The position numbers and the translations under genes were made by a program. The notes beneath the pieces were generated by a model, which was not told where the DNA came from, did no database searches, and worked only from the letters and a program-made list of their open reading frames with translations. From the NCBI GenBank assembly GCA_049694275.1, contig JBAVQS010000145.1, positions 62,001-126,000 of the forward strand: a DNA stretch of 64,000 bases, written 5' to 3'. Within the stretch, counting starts at the first letter, position 1; every line of letters begins with the position of its first letter. Positions 18,401 through 26,597 of the stretch are shown here, in pieces. Source of the stretch: JBAVQS01 sp049694275. Lineage in GTDB: Bacteria > Chloroflexota > Anaerolineae > UBA4142 > SHND01.

Positions 18401-19885
18401 TTAATCCAGTGCTTCCCGCAAGAGAAATTCGACGCATAAGACCCGTCGCGTAGCCTCAGTGGCTCGAACCCGGTCGTCCACCCGATACCCGCAAACCCAC
18501 AGGATTTTTTCATTATCGACAAGGAGTGGCAGGTGTTCACGCAAATGGCGCGGAATCTTTTCGTCAATCATAAACTCGTGCAGGGTCTTGGTATGTCCGC
18601 CGAGGCCGCTTGGTTGGAACTGATCACCAGGCGCTCGCGTACGCAGCACAATCTCACCGTGAATCCGGTCCTCATCCAGCACCGCCCACCAACGATCCGG
18701 GGCAGCTCCCTCCATGATTTTGCTATCCTCGGTGGTCATCTCGGATTCGCGGCTGGCAGTCGTTAACCGGACCATCCATCGCGTTCCCGGCAGTTCCAAG
18801 GTTTGGCCGGGATGGAGGAATAACGCATTCTCGAACAAAAACGGCCAATCCGGTCGCGGGATGGTTTCGCCAACCGTGAATTCGTCATAGCCGACAACCA
18901 GCGCCAGGTCCTGTGGAAGAGTGGCCTGTGCACCCACGGCCCCTTCCTGCGCGACCCGACGCGCATCCTCAATATGCACCCAGTTCACATTGCGTAGCCC
19001 AGACCTGAGGCGACGGACCGCTTCGCGCAGGGTGGCGCGCTGCATGCTTGGTGAAAGATCGCGCCATTGGGTTCGCTTGAACACAAAGGATCCCTGGACC
19101 GGACGCACAACCCTGTCAAAAACAGATAAAAGCTGGCCTTGCAAATAGGCATAATCATCCGCCATGCTCTCGGCGGTATGACGCAGGACGGCACGCAGAT
19201 TCGGATTGAAGCGTTCAAGGTAAGGAATCACCTCATGGCGCAGGCGATTGCGAAAGATAGCCGTTTCGAGATTAGAGCGGTCAAAACGCGGGTGCAGGTC
19301 ATGCTCAGAACAAAATGCTTCGATTTCAGCGCGTGTCACTGCGAGGAATGGGCGAATCAGAGAAATTGTGCATTGTGAATTGTCACTGGTGAATTGCACC
19401 GTAGGGAAGGGGGCTTGATACAACATGCCGCGTAGGCCGGCGAGGCCCGAACCACGGAGCAAATGCATGAGCACTGTTTCAGCCTGGTCGTCGGCGTTGT
19501 GCGCAACGGCAACCTTATGCGAACCGACACGATTCGCAATTTCTGCAAGAAAGTGATAACGCACCACGCGCGCCGCCTCTTCGAGCGAGAGCTTGTGCTC
19601 GCGGGCATATTCCGTCACGGATCGCGCCTCGACCGTAGCCGGGAGATTCCAATCACGGGCCAGTCCCGCGACGAACGCGGCGTCGGCCTCCGATTCGTCG
19701 CCCCGCAGTTGATGATCGAGATGCGCCACATGCAGCCGGATGCCCAGCGCCGGCGCAAGCTCAAGCAGCACATGGAGCAGTGCGAGCGAATCCGGACCTC
19801 CGCTCACGCCGACGACGACCGTCTCGCCCGGCTTGACGAGAGCATGCTCATGAATCGCCGTGCGGACCTTTTCCAGAACCGACAT
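18401..19885 (-). CDS. tilS: tRNA(Ile)-lysidine synthetase
   Basis: A 494-residue enzyme that modifies C34 of tRNA-Ile(CAU) to lysidine, giving AUA decoding. The PP-loop S-G-G-P-D-S is at 28-33, and H-L-D-H-Q-L-R-G and H-N-A-D-D-Q-A-E-T-V-L-M follow as expected for the N-ATPase domain. The substrate-recognition domain is in the middle. The TilS C-terminal domain ends with W-V-C-G-Y-R-V-D-D-R. The upstream 17 codons of the open frame are excluded because the TATAAT box lies 7 nt before the ATG at 19885, predicting a leaderless message. A divergent gene starts 57 bp away. Confidence 0.95.
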   Translation of the reverse strand: MSVLEKVRTAIHEHALVKPGETVVVGVSGGPDSLALLHVLLELAPALGIRLHVAHLDHQLRGDESEADAAFVAGLARDWNLPATVEARSVTEYAREHKLSLEEAARVVRYHFLAEIANRVGSHKVAVAHNADDQAETVLMHLLRGSGLAGLRGMLYQAPFPTVQFTSDNSQCTISLIRPFLAVTRAEIEAFCSEHDLHPRFDRSNLETAIFRNRLRHEVIPYLERFNPNLRAVLRHTAESMADDYAYLQGQLLSVFDRVVRPVQGSFVFKRTQWRDLSPSMQRATLREAVRRLRSGLRNVNWVHIEDARRVAQEGAVGAQATLPQDLALVVGYDEFTVGETIPRPDWPFLFENALFLHPGQTLELPGTRWMVRLTTASRESEMTTEDSKIMEGAAPDRWWAVLDEDRIHGEIVLRTRAPGDQFQPSGLGGHTKTLHEFMIDEKIPRHLREHLPLLVDNEKILWVCGYRVDDRVRATEATRRVLCVEFLLREALD

Positions 19886-19892
19886 ATCGAAA

Positions 19893-19898
19893 ATTATA
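19893..19898 (-). promoter_or_regulatory. -10 box of the tilS promoter
   Basis: TATAAT on the minus strand, 7 nt before the tilS ATG. No good -35 was found at 16-18 nt. It overlaps the control region of the divergent gene at 19943. Confidence 0.5.
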
Positions 19899-19904
19899 GC
19901 ATAG

Positions 19905-19933
19905 TTGACAACGGTTATTGCAAAGCAGATAAT
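19905..19933 (+). promoter_or_regulatory. Promoter of the AbiEii-like gene
   Basis: TTGACA (19905-19910), exactly 17 nt, GATAAT (19928-19933), then 9 nt to the ATG with no SD. The predicted transcript is essentially leaderless. It lies back to back with the tilS -10 box. Confidence 0.7.
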
Positions 19934-19942
19934 CACTGTGAA

Positions 19943-20728
19943 ATGATTGGATTTGGAGAATTGCGCAAGCTGTCGCTCCAGTGGCAGACCGATATAGCAA
20001 CCGTCGAGCGAGTCTATGCGCTAGATTGGCTGCTCAAGGGGATATTTAGCCGCCCACTGCTCTACCCATCTCTGGCGCTCAAAGACAGCGCCGCGCTGAG
20101 CAAAGCCTTTTTGCCCGATTACCCGCAGGCCGAAGAGGCAGATTTTGTGCTGGATGCGCGCCTGAGCAAAGAGACACTGCAAGCCGAGTTGAGCCAGGCG
20201 GCGCAAGATGCCGCCAATCGTACGGGAATGCAGTTCCGGCTGGAGAGCATGGTGGGCGCCGGGGCCCGTTTCGAGTATACGGGACCTCTCGGCAGGCGTT
20301 CGGCCGCACAACCGCATCTCCCCTTACGCTTTTATGCGACGCCGCCACGCAGCCCGATTGTCGAGCGCCCGTTGCTCCATCCCTTTTCGGACGAGGCCGG
20401 TGCGATGGTTTGGGCAATGTCGCTCAATGAGCTCGCGGCCGAGCGCCTGGCGCTATTGAACAGCAGGCCCCGCTCCCGGGATGTTTACGACCTATGGTTT
20501 ATCCTGGCGCATGCTGGCGACCAGTTGGACCGGGACGAGACCCGACGGCTGGCAGAGCAGATTGCCGGTGAAAAGGGCCGCGCGTTCAGCCCCGAGCTCG
20601 ACCCGGCCTATCGCCCACGGCTGGAGCAGGCCTGGGAAAATGCCCTGAAAAAGCTGCCCCGACGGCCCGGTTTTTTAGCGGCGGACCTAGAGATTCACCG
20701 ACTGGTACAGTCACTCTTCTTTGCTTAA
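19943..20728 (+). CDS. AbiEii-like nucleotidyltransferase, degenerate and without AbiEi partner
   Basis: A 261-residue protein resembling the AbiEii/AbiGii toxin family, nucleotidyltransferases of type IV toxin-antitoxin systems. The C-terminal hallmark R-S-R-D-V-Y-D-L-W-F-I-L is clear. The N-terminal region W-L-L-K-G-I-F, then L-A-L-K-D-S-A-A-L-S-K-A-F and E-A-D-F-V-L-D-A fits the fold. However, the canonical K-G-G-T/S is K-D-S-A and the usual D-L-D is D-F-V-L-D, so catalysis is uncertain. No AbiEi-like antitoxin gene lies next to it: tilS and ffh flank it. It has its own consensus promoter and was probably retained as a solitary or repurposed gene. Confidence 0.7.
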   Translation: MIGFGELRKLSLQWQTDIATVERVYALDWLLKGIFSRPLLYPSLALKDSAALSKAFLPDYPQAEEADFVLDARLSKETLQAELSQAAQDAANRTGMQFRLESMVGAGARFEYTGPLGRRSAAQPHLPLRFYATPPRSPIVERPLLHPFSDEAGAMVWAMSLNELAAERLALLNSRPRSRDVYDLWFILAHAGDQLDRDETRRLAEQIAGEKGRAFSPELDPAYRPRLEQAWENALKKLPRRPGFLAADLEIHRLVQSLFFA

Positions 20729-20749
20729 AAACTGGATTCCAAGTATAAT
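20721..20749 (+). promoter_or_regulatory. Promoter of ffh
   Basis: TTGCTT (20721-20726), 17 nt, TATAAT (20744-20749), 9 nt to the ATG, no SD. The -35 overlaps the last codons of the upstream gene. Confidence 0.65.
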
Positions 20750-20758
20750 AGTGACCCG

Positions 20759-22099
20759 ATGTTTGATACCTTGAGCGAAAAGCTGGAGGCGGTATTTAAC
20801 CGTCTCGGCGGCAAGGGAAAATTGACCGAGGCTGATGTCGATGCGGCGCTCCGCGAGGTGCGCCTCGCGTTGTTGGAGGCAGACGTCAATTTCAAGGTCG
20901 TCAAAGAGTTTCTTGCCCGTGTGCGCGCTCGCGCGATCGGCGGGGAGGTCATGCAATCGCTCACCCCGGCGCAAGCGGTCATCAAGATTGTCAATGAGGA
21001 ACTGATTGCGACGCTGGGCGAGGCGGCAAAATTGAACCTGGCCGGGAACGCCCCGCATGTCATCATGTTGGTCGGACTCCAGGGTTCCGGTAAGACGACG
21101 ACCGCCGCCAAACTGGCGTTGAACCTGCGCAAATCGGGCCAGCGGCCACTTTTGGTTGCCGCCGACACGCGCCGCCCGGCCGCCATCCAGCAACTGCAGA
21201 CACTGGGCAAGCAACTGGATATTAACGTCTTTGCGGAAGAGCCGCGGATTCCGCCGCCGCAGATTTGCGCCGACTCGGTCAAGCACGCGACGAACAATTC
21301 CTACAGCATCGTCCTGCTGGATACAGCCGGCCGCCTGCACATCGACGACGATCTGATGAACGAGCTGGTTCAGGTCAAGGCCAAGACCAACCCGCAAGAG
21401 ATCTTGCTCGTGGTCGATGCCATGACCGGCCAGGAAGCAGTGCGCGTCGCAGACGAGTTTAACAAGCGGGTGGGCATCACGGGCTTGATTCTCACCAAAG
21501 TGGATGGCGATGCGCGTGGCGGCGCGGCGCTGTCTGTCCGTTCGGTGACCGGCGTGCCGATCAAGTTCCTCGGCGTCGGCGAACGCGCGGACCAACTCGA
21601 ACCGTTTTACCCTGACCGGCTTGCCTCGCGCATCCTGGGGATGGGAGACGTGCTGACGCTGATCGAAAAAGCGCAGCAGAACATGGACCAGGAACAGGCG
21701 CGCAAGGCCGCAGAAAAAATGCTCAAGGCGCAGTTTGACCTTGAGGATTTTATGAACCAGTTGCAGCAGATCAAAAAGATGGGTCCCATCTCTCAGCTGA
21801 TGGGCATGATCCCGGGCTTTTCGCAGGCAATGAAAGAAGTGCCGCAGGACATGACCGACAAGCAGCTGAAAAAAATCGAGGCGATTATCAGCTCGATGAC
21901 TCGCGAAGAGCGGCACCACCCGGATATTTTGAACGCGCGGCGACGGCAACGCATCGCCAAAGGCAGCGCTACTACCGTGCAGGACGTGAACGAGTTAATG
22001 CGCGAATTCAAGCAGATGCAAAAGCTGATGCAGCAACTGGGTAAAGGCAAAGGCCGGGGTGGATTACCCCGGATTCCCGGATTCCCCGGGTTAGGTTAA
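20759..22099 (+). CDS. ffh: Signal recognition particle GTPase Ffh
   Basis: A 446-residue SRP54 protein that binds 4.5S RNA and signal sequences and docks with FtsY. The N domain is 1-90. The G domain has G1 G-L-Q-G-S-G-K-T (106-113), D-T-A-G-R-L and T-K-V-D-G-D-A-R-G-G. The Met-rich M domain starts near 325 and contains the signal-binding groove and the RNA-binding helix-turn-helix. The C-terminus is Gly/Pro-rich. Length matches the family. The message is predicted leaderless. rpsP, khpA and rimM follow in the same direction, a widely conserved order. Confidence 0.98.
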   Translation: MFDTLSEKLEAVFNRLGGKGKLTEADVDAALREVRLALLEADVNFKVVKEFLARVRARAIGGEVMQSLTPAQAVIKIVNEELIATLGEAAKLNLAGNAPHVIMLVGLQGSGKTTTAAKLALNLRKSGQRPLLVAADTRRPAAIQQLQTLGKQLDINVFAEEPRIPPPQICADSVKHATNNSYSIVLLDTAGRLHIDDDLMNELVQVKAKTNPQEILLVVDAMTGQEAVRVADEFNKRVGITGLILTKVDGDARGGAALSVRSVTGVPIKFLGVGERADQLEPFYPDRLASRILGMGDVLTLIEKAQQNMDQEQARKAAEKMLKAQFDLEDFMNQLQQIKKMGPISQLMGMIPGFSQAMKEVPQDMTDKQLKKIEAIISSMTREERHHPDILNARRRQRIAKGSATTVQDVNELMREFKQMQKLMQQLGKGKGRGGLPRIPGFPGLG

Positions 22100-22133
22100 C
22101 CGCAATTACAAATAGAGGAGAGGATATTCTCGG

Positions 22134-22469
22134 ATGGCAGCCAAGATCAAGTTGACCCGGATGGGCGCCAAAAAGCAACCCACCTATCGCGTCGTGATTC
22201 AGGAAGAACATTCCAAGCGCGACGGACGTTTTATCGAAATTATCGGATTCTACAATCCCCGCACAGACCCGGCGACAATCGTGCTAAACCAGGAACGCAT
22301 GAATTACTGGTTGGGCGTGGGCGCGCGGCCGACTGACTCCGTCGGCCAGTTGCTCAGGACAGCGGGGATCACCGACAAGTATTATCACTACAAGACCGCC
22401 AAGACCCAACCCGTCCAGGCGGAAGCTGCGGAGACGGCAACCCCACCAGCCGAAGCCGTTGCGGCGTAG
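22134..22469 (+). CDS. rpsP: 30S ribosomal protein S16
   Basis: A 111-residue S16. The core (about 80 residues) has the family pattern I-K-L-T-R-M-G-A-K-K-Q-P-T-Y-R-V-V and I-G-F-Y-N-P. The last 25 residues are an Ala/Glu/Pro-rich tail not needed for the fold. A purine-rich SD (GAGGAGAGG) ends about 9 nt before the ATG. It lies 34 bp after ffh. Confidence 0.97.
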   Translation: MAAKIKLTRMGAKKQPTYRVVIQEEHSKRDGRFIEIIGFYNPRTDPATIVLNQERMNYWLGVGARPTDSVGQLLRTAGITDKYYHYKTAKTQPVQAEAAETATPPAEAVAA

Positions 22470-22586
22470 CGACCAATTGGCAAGACCCAATCTAGACACT
22501 CACTCTTTCTTTCCTGTTCCGGATGCGCGAGCGTTGATGCCGCGTCTGTCACATTACTGGGATTGGCTTGCATAGGAGACATCACT

Positions 22587-22859
22587 GTGAATATTCAAGA
22601 ACTGGTCGAATACATTGCTAAATCTTTGGTCGAAGACCCTGCGCAGGTCCATGTCAAGGTGAATGAAAACCAGAGCTCGATGAATCTGGAGCTGTATGTA
22701 GCCGCCGGGGACATGGGACGCGTGATCGGCAAAAGCGGCCGCGTGGCGAACGCGATTCGGACCCTCGTGCGCGTAGCCGCCGTGCGACAGGGCAAACGTG
22801 CAACGCTTGAAGTCGTGGACCAGGCATCCCCCGACAAACGGGTCAGGGCCACGTTTTAG
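22587..22859 (+). CDS. khpA: KH-domain RNA-binding protein KhpA
   Basis: A 90-residue single KH-domain protein (formerly UPF0109) usually found between rpsP and rimM. The KH loop reads G-R-V-I-G-K-S-G-R. It forms a complex with KhpB/EloR in many bacteria and binds RNA in translation or cell-elongation control. The GTG at 22587 is chosen because AGGAGA lies 7 nt upstream and the homologous N-terminus N-I-Q-E-L-V-E-Y-I starts there. The stop codon overlaps the rimM start. Confidence 0.93.
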   Translation: MNIQELVEYIAKSLVEDPAQVHVKVNENQSSMNLELYVAAGDMGRVIGKSGRVANAIRTLVRVAAVRQGKRATLEVVDQASPDKRVRATF

Positions 22860-23368
22860 TGAGCACCGAACCCAAGTTTCTCGTCATTGGCGAGGTATTA
22901 AAGCCCTGGGGATATCAAGGTGAAATCAAAGTCAAGGTCCTCACGGATTTTCCCAAGCGGCTTGAAAAAATAAGGACCGTTTATCTCGGTGAGGAAGCGC
23001 GCGCGGTTCAAGTGGAACGCGCGCGTTTGCATTCCGGCTTTGCGCTTTTCAAATTCGCCGGCTATGAAACTGAAGAATCGGTAGCCAAGCTGCGCGGGCA
23101 AGTGGTTCAGGTCGCGCGTGAGGATGCAGCCCCACTCAAAAAAGGACAGTATTTCCACTATCAGATCATTGGCCTCGAAACAGTGACGCTGGAGGGCGAG
23201 TTGCTTGGCCGCGTCGAAGAAATCCTGGAGACCGGCGCGAATGACGTCTACCTCGTCCGTCGCGTCGATGGAAGCGAACTGCTCTTGCCCGCCATCAAGG
23301 ACGTGATCCGCGAGATTGATCTAGAGAACGGGCGCCTCGTCGTCAGTCTCCTTCCTGGCCTCGCCTAA
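22859..23368 (+). CDS. rimM: 16S rRNA processing protein RimM
   Basis: A 169-residue 30S maturation factor. The N-terminal RimM barrel has V-L-K-P-W-G-Y-Q-G-E-I-K-V. The C-terminal PRC-barrel follows from about residue 95, with V-Y-L-V-R-R and L-L-P-A-I-K-D-V-I. The GTG start overlaps the khpA stop by one base (TAGTG), so translation is coupled. Confidence 0.96.
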   Translation: MSTEPKFLVIGEVLKPWGYQGEIKVKVLTDFPKRLEKIRTVYLGEEARAVQVERARLHSGFALFKFAGYETEESVAKLRGQVVQVAREDAAPLKKGQYFHYQIIGLETVTLEGELLGRVEEILETGANDVYLVRRVDGSELLLPAIKDVIREIDLENGRLVVSLLPGLA

Positions 23369-23418
23369 TTCAACATTCATCGTGTTGCCGGCCGAACGCC
23401 GAATTTGAATCTTCTTTT

Positions 23419-23447
23419 TTGACATCCCCTCTGCTGCATGGTATTCT
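23419..23447 (+). promoter_or_regulatory. Consensus promoter of dprA
   Basis: TTGACA (23419-23424), 17 nt, TATTCT (23442-23447), then 6 nt to the ATG. The predicted start site coincides with the A of the ATG. Confidence 0.75.
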
Positions 23448-23453
23448 AGCGAC

Positions 23454-24569
23454 ATGGGGTCCGACCTACGTTACTGGATCGGTTTTAATCTGGTCTCGCA
23501 AATTGGCCCGGCCAAGGTCGAACGCTTGATCGAATACTTTGGGAATCTCGAAACGGCCTGGAATGCCAATCCGTTTGACCTGGTGCGCGCCGGGCTGGAC
23601 AAACGCGCGCTGGAAAACCTGACGACCACGCGCAAGACCCTCGACCTGCCAGCCGAGATTGACAAGGCACAGCGCGCCTGTGACTTGATTCTCACCTGGG
23701 ACGACCCCGCCTATCCCCGCCGGCTCCGTCAGATTCCACATGCCCCCTCAGTCCTCTATATCAAGGGCAAGTTGGCCCCGGAGGACGAATGGTCTATTGG
23801 CGTGGTCGGAACGCGGCAGGCCAGCACCTATGGCAAAGAAGTGGCCCGCCAGTTTGTCGCCGATCTGGTGCGCAACCAACTGACGATTGTGAGTGGGCTG
23901 GCGCGGGGCATTGACGCCGAAGCGCATCGCATGGCGATTGAGAAAGGGGGGCGCACCCTCGCGATTCTCGGCAATGGCATTGACGTCGTCTATCCCCCGG
24001 AGCACATCAAACTGAGCCACGATATTATCGAGCACGGCGCGCTGATTACGGAATATCCGGTCGGGGCGAAACCGGATGCGATGAACTTTCCGGCGCGCAA
24101 TCGCATCATCAGCGGTTGGTCGCTCGGCGTCCTGCTGATCGAGGGGGACGAGACGAGCGGGGCGATGATTACGGCGGATTTTGCGCTGGAGCAGGACCGC
24201 GAAGTCTTTGCGGTGCCGGGCAATATCTATCACCGCCAGGCGCGCGGCCCGAACAAGCTCATCCGCGAGAGCCGCGCCAAACTCGTCACCAAGGTCGAAG
24301 ATATCCTGGAAGAGTTGAACCTGACATTGGTGGCCGAACAGGCTGAGGCGCGGGCGATTGTCCCTGAGAATCCGACCGAGGCAACGCTGCTCAAGCTCCT
24401 CTCCTCCGATCCCGTCCACATCGACGAGCTCCGCCAGCAGAGCGGGTTAGCGATTGCGGAAGTTTCATCGACATTGACGCTGATGGAGCTCAAGGGCATC
24501 GTGCGTCAGGTGGGCGGGATGAATTATGTGATCGCGCGGGAGGCAGGAACAGGGTACGCGGGAGATTGA
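23454..24569 (+). CDS. dprA: DNA-processing protein DprA
   Basis: A 371-residue protein that loads RecA on incoming single-stranded DNA during transformation. The N-terminal SAM/HhH region (1-65) is followed by the DprA Rossmann fold with G-V-V-G-T-R-Q-A-S, S-G-L-A-R-G-I-D-A-E-A-H and P-A-R-N-R-I-I-S-G. A winged-helix DML1-like domain is at about 300-365. Length is typical. It has its own consensus promoter and no SD. Together with comEA at 49837 it suggests competence capacity, although dprA is widespread. Confidence 0.96.
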   Translation: MGSDLRYWIGFNLVSQIGPAKVERLIEYFGNLETAWNANPFDLVRAGLDKRALENLTTTRKTLDLPAEIDKAQRACDLILTWDDPAYPRRLRQIPHAPSVLYIKGKLAPEDEWSIGVVGTRQASTYGKEVARQFVADLVRNQLTIVSGLARGIDAEAHRMAIEKGGRTLAILGNGIDVVYPPEHIKLSHDIIEHGALITEYPVGAKPDAMNFPARNRIISGWSLGVLLIEGDETSGAMITADFALEQDREVFAVPGNIYHRQARGPNKLIRESRAKLVTKVEDILEELNLTLVAEQAEARAIVPENPTEATLLKLLSSDPVHIDELRQQSGLAIAEVSSTLTLMELKGIVRQVGGMNYVIAREAGTGYAGD

Positions 24570-24571
24570 GC

Positions 24572-25405
24572 ATGCTTACCCGCGAGGTAATGATAGAGCG
24601 TCTCATTGCGACAGCCAAGAGCGATCCACGAATCGTCGGGCTTGTCGATTATGGGTCAAGCAACGCCGGACACGACGATACGTGGTCGGATGTCGATGTA
24701 GCCGTATTCGTACGGGACACCGATCTGGACGAATTTGTCCGACAGTGGATTTCGTGGGCGGGGCGACTGGGACCACTTTTACTATCCTATGTGGGTGGGG
24801 TCGGACACCCGTGGACCGTTTATGATGTAGCGCCGATTCCACTACGCGTGGATTTTGTATTCCTATCTGAATCGCGCCTGGCCGATCTGACAGAGTGGAC
24901 AACCGCGCCCAGCAGTATTGAATCCTTTGTCTGGTATGACGCCACCGGCGGCAGGCTGACGGAATACGCCCAGAAATTAGTCGGGCAGTCGCTAGCCCCA
25001 GCGGATGTGTACGGGATGTTCGACCAGGTGTGCGGGGATTTTTGGTATTACTGTCTCCGGACACTTGGCAAAATCCAGCGCGGCCAGCAATGGGTGGCGC
25101 GCTATGAGTACAACCAGATCATTCAAGGCAATCTGCTCGCCTTGCTCAAGTTGGAAGCAGGCGCTACTGACCGATGGCGTAACACCAGCTCGGCGCTGGA
25201 GATTGAGCGCGTTCTATCGACGGAACGGTTAGGACAGCTTGAGGCGTGCATTCCAGGCCGAGGCATGACAAATCTAAAAAACGCTTTTCAGCATGCCGCT
25301 CGCCTGGGGTATGATGTTTGCCAACACCTGGCCCAAACCAATGGGTGGGAATGGCCCCAACAACTCGGCGAGCGTGTCATCAAGTTATTGTTAGACCCGA
25401 TATAA
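24572..25405 (+). CDS. Nucleotidyltransferase-fold protein, ANT(6)/Lnu-like
   Basis: A 277-residue protein of the pol-beta-like nucleotidyltransferase superfamily, close in layout to aminoglycoside 6-adenylyltransferase and lincosamide nucleotidyltransferases. The active-site motif D-Y-G-S-S-N-A-G-H-D-D-T-W-S-D-V-D has G28-S29 and D40/D42, and a third acidic residue is in R-V-D-F-V-F. A helical C-terminal domain follows. The natural substrate is unknown, and chromosomal members need not confer resistance. The ATG at 24572 has GGGAG 7 nt upstream. It begins just after the dprA stop, so it is probably co-transcribed. Confidence 0.75.
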   Translation: MLTREVMIERLIATAKSDPRIVGLVDYGSSNAGHDDTWSDVDVAVFVRDTDLDEFVRQWISWAGRLGPLLLSYVGGVGHPWTVYDVAPIPLRVDFVFLSESRLADLTEWTTAPSSIESFVWYDATGGRLTEYAQKLVGQSLAPADVYGMFDQVCGDFWYYCLRTLGKIQRGQQWVARYEYNQIIQGNLLALLKLEAGATDRWRNTSSALEIERVLSTERLGQLEACIPGRGMTNLKNAFQHAARLGYDVCQHLAQTNGWEWPQQLGERVIKLLLDPI

Positions 25406-25431
25406 CGTCGCGTCGTTCGAGTCGTTTTAGC

Positions 25432-25437
25432 TATAAT
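25432..25437 (+). promoter_or_regulatory. -10 box upstream of the mannose-1-phosphate guanylyltransferase
   Basis: TATAAT in the context GCTATAATTAC, 41 nt before the ATG. No convincing -35 box was seen. Confidence 0.4.
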
Positions 25438-25478
25438 TACTGCGCATCCATCACGCGCAAAGAGGCGCACGGAAAATT

Positions 25479-26567
25479 ATGTCAGACCCATATCCTCATC
25501 TTTATGCTGTCATTCTGGCCGGCGGAACGGGGACACGCTTGTGGCCCCGCAGCCGGCGTGACCGCCCCAAACAATTGCTGGACCTCGTTTCCGCACGCAC
25601 GATGCTGCAACAGACTTATGACCGCATCGCGCCCCTGATTCTGCCCGATCACGTCTATATCATCACCAATACCTCTTATCTGGCCGAAGTGTGCGCGCAA
25701 CTGCCCGAAATTCCCTGCGAACAGATTATCGGCGAGCCGGAGGGGCGCGGGACTGCGCCGCCGATCGGCTATGCGGCCACGTTGCTGCAAAAGCGCGATC
25801 CGCAGGCAATCATGATTTCGCTGCCCGCGGATCACTATATTCAGAATGAAGCGGGATTCCGGGACGCGATCTGTGCGGCGGCCGATGCAGCGCAAAAGAA
25901 CATCCTCGTCACCTTTGGCGTCAAACCCACTTATCCCGAAACAGGATACGGGTATATCGAGGGGGGCGAGGACCTGGAAAAAGAACGCGGGTTCAGGGTC
26001 CGCCAGGTCAAACGCTTTGCCGAAAAGCCTGATGAAAAGACGGCGGGCGAGTTTGTGGCAAATGGCAACTATTACTGGAACGGCGGCATGTTTATCTGGC
26101 GCGTCTCGATCATTCTGCAAGAGTTTGAGCGCTATCTGCCGCAACACGCCAAACTGTTGCAAGAGATTGCGGATGGGCAAGGTACGCCGGAGGAGACGGC
26201 CACCTTTGAACGCGCCTGGCGAGCCATGCCGAATGAAACCATCGACGTCGGGATTATGGAGAAATCCAGTCGTGTGGGGGTCATTCCGCTCGACGTCGGA
26301 TGGAGCGATGTGGGGAACTGGGCCAGCCTGCTCGAGCTATTGCCCGGGGATCGGAACCAGAACGTCGTCATCGGCGACCATATCGGCGTGGATACCCACT
26401 CATCGCTCATCTATTCCAGCGAGCGGCTGATTACCACCGTCGGGCTGGAGAATATGATCGTCGTCGATACCGGGGATGTGGTGCTGGTGTGTCACCGGGA
26501 GGATGCACAAAAGGTGAAACACCTCGTCGACGAACTGAAACGCCGTAAAGAAGAAAAATATCTCTAA
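25479..26567 (+). CDS. manC: Mannose-1-phosphate guanylyltransferase
   Basis: A 362-residue enzyme making GDP-mannose from mannose-1-phosphate and GTP for glycan synthesis. The nucleotide-binding signature L-A-G-G-T-G-T-R-L-W-P-R-S then R-P-K-Q-L is at residues 13-32. The sugar-binding region includes G-Y-G-Y-I-E and F-A-E-K-P. N-Y-Y-W-N-G-G-M-F and V-G-W-S-D-V-G-N-W are also typical. Unlike proteobacterial ManC (about 470 residues), there is no C-terminal phosphomannose-isomerase domain. No other glycan gene is adjacent. Confidence 0.93.
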   Translation: MSDPYPHLYAVILAGGTGTRLWPRSRRDRPKQLLDLVSARTMLQQTYDRIAPLILPDHVYIITNTSYLAEVCAQLPEIPCEQIIGEPEGRGTAPPIGYAATLLQKRDPQAIMISLPADHYIQNEAGFRDAICAAADAAQKNILVTFGVKPTYPETGYGYIEGGEDLEKERGFRVRQVKRFAEKPDEKTAGEFVANGNYYWNGGMFIWRVSIILQEFERYLPQHAKLLQEIADGQGTPEETATFERAWRAMPNETIDVGIMEKSSRVGVIPLDVGWSDVGNWASLLELLPGDRNQNVVIGDHIGVDTHSSLIYSSERLITTVGLENMIVVDTGDVVLVCHREDAQKVKHLVDELKRRKEEKYL

Positions 26568-26597
26568 AGGTAGGGGCGAACCGCCGGCTCGCTCCGA

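Noticed and set aside
20711..21949. 412-residue minus-strand open frame
   Set aside because: Lies opposite ffh, has no domain or SD, and is a high-GC shadow.
24572..25405. Antibiotic-resistance gene
   Set aside because: The fold and active site match ANT(6)/Lnu-like proteins, but family membership alone does not show resistance; no mobile context.
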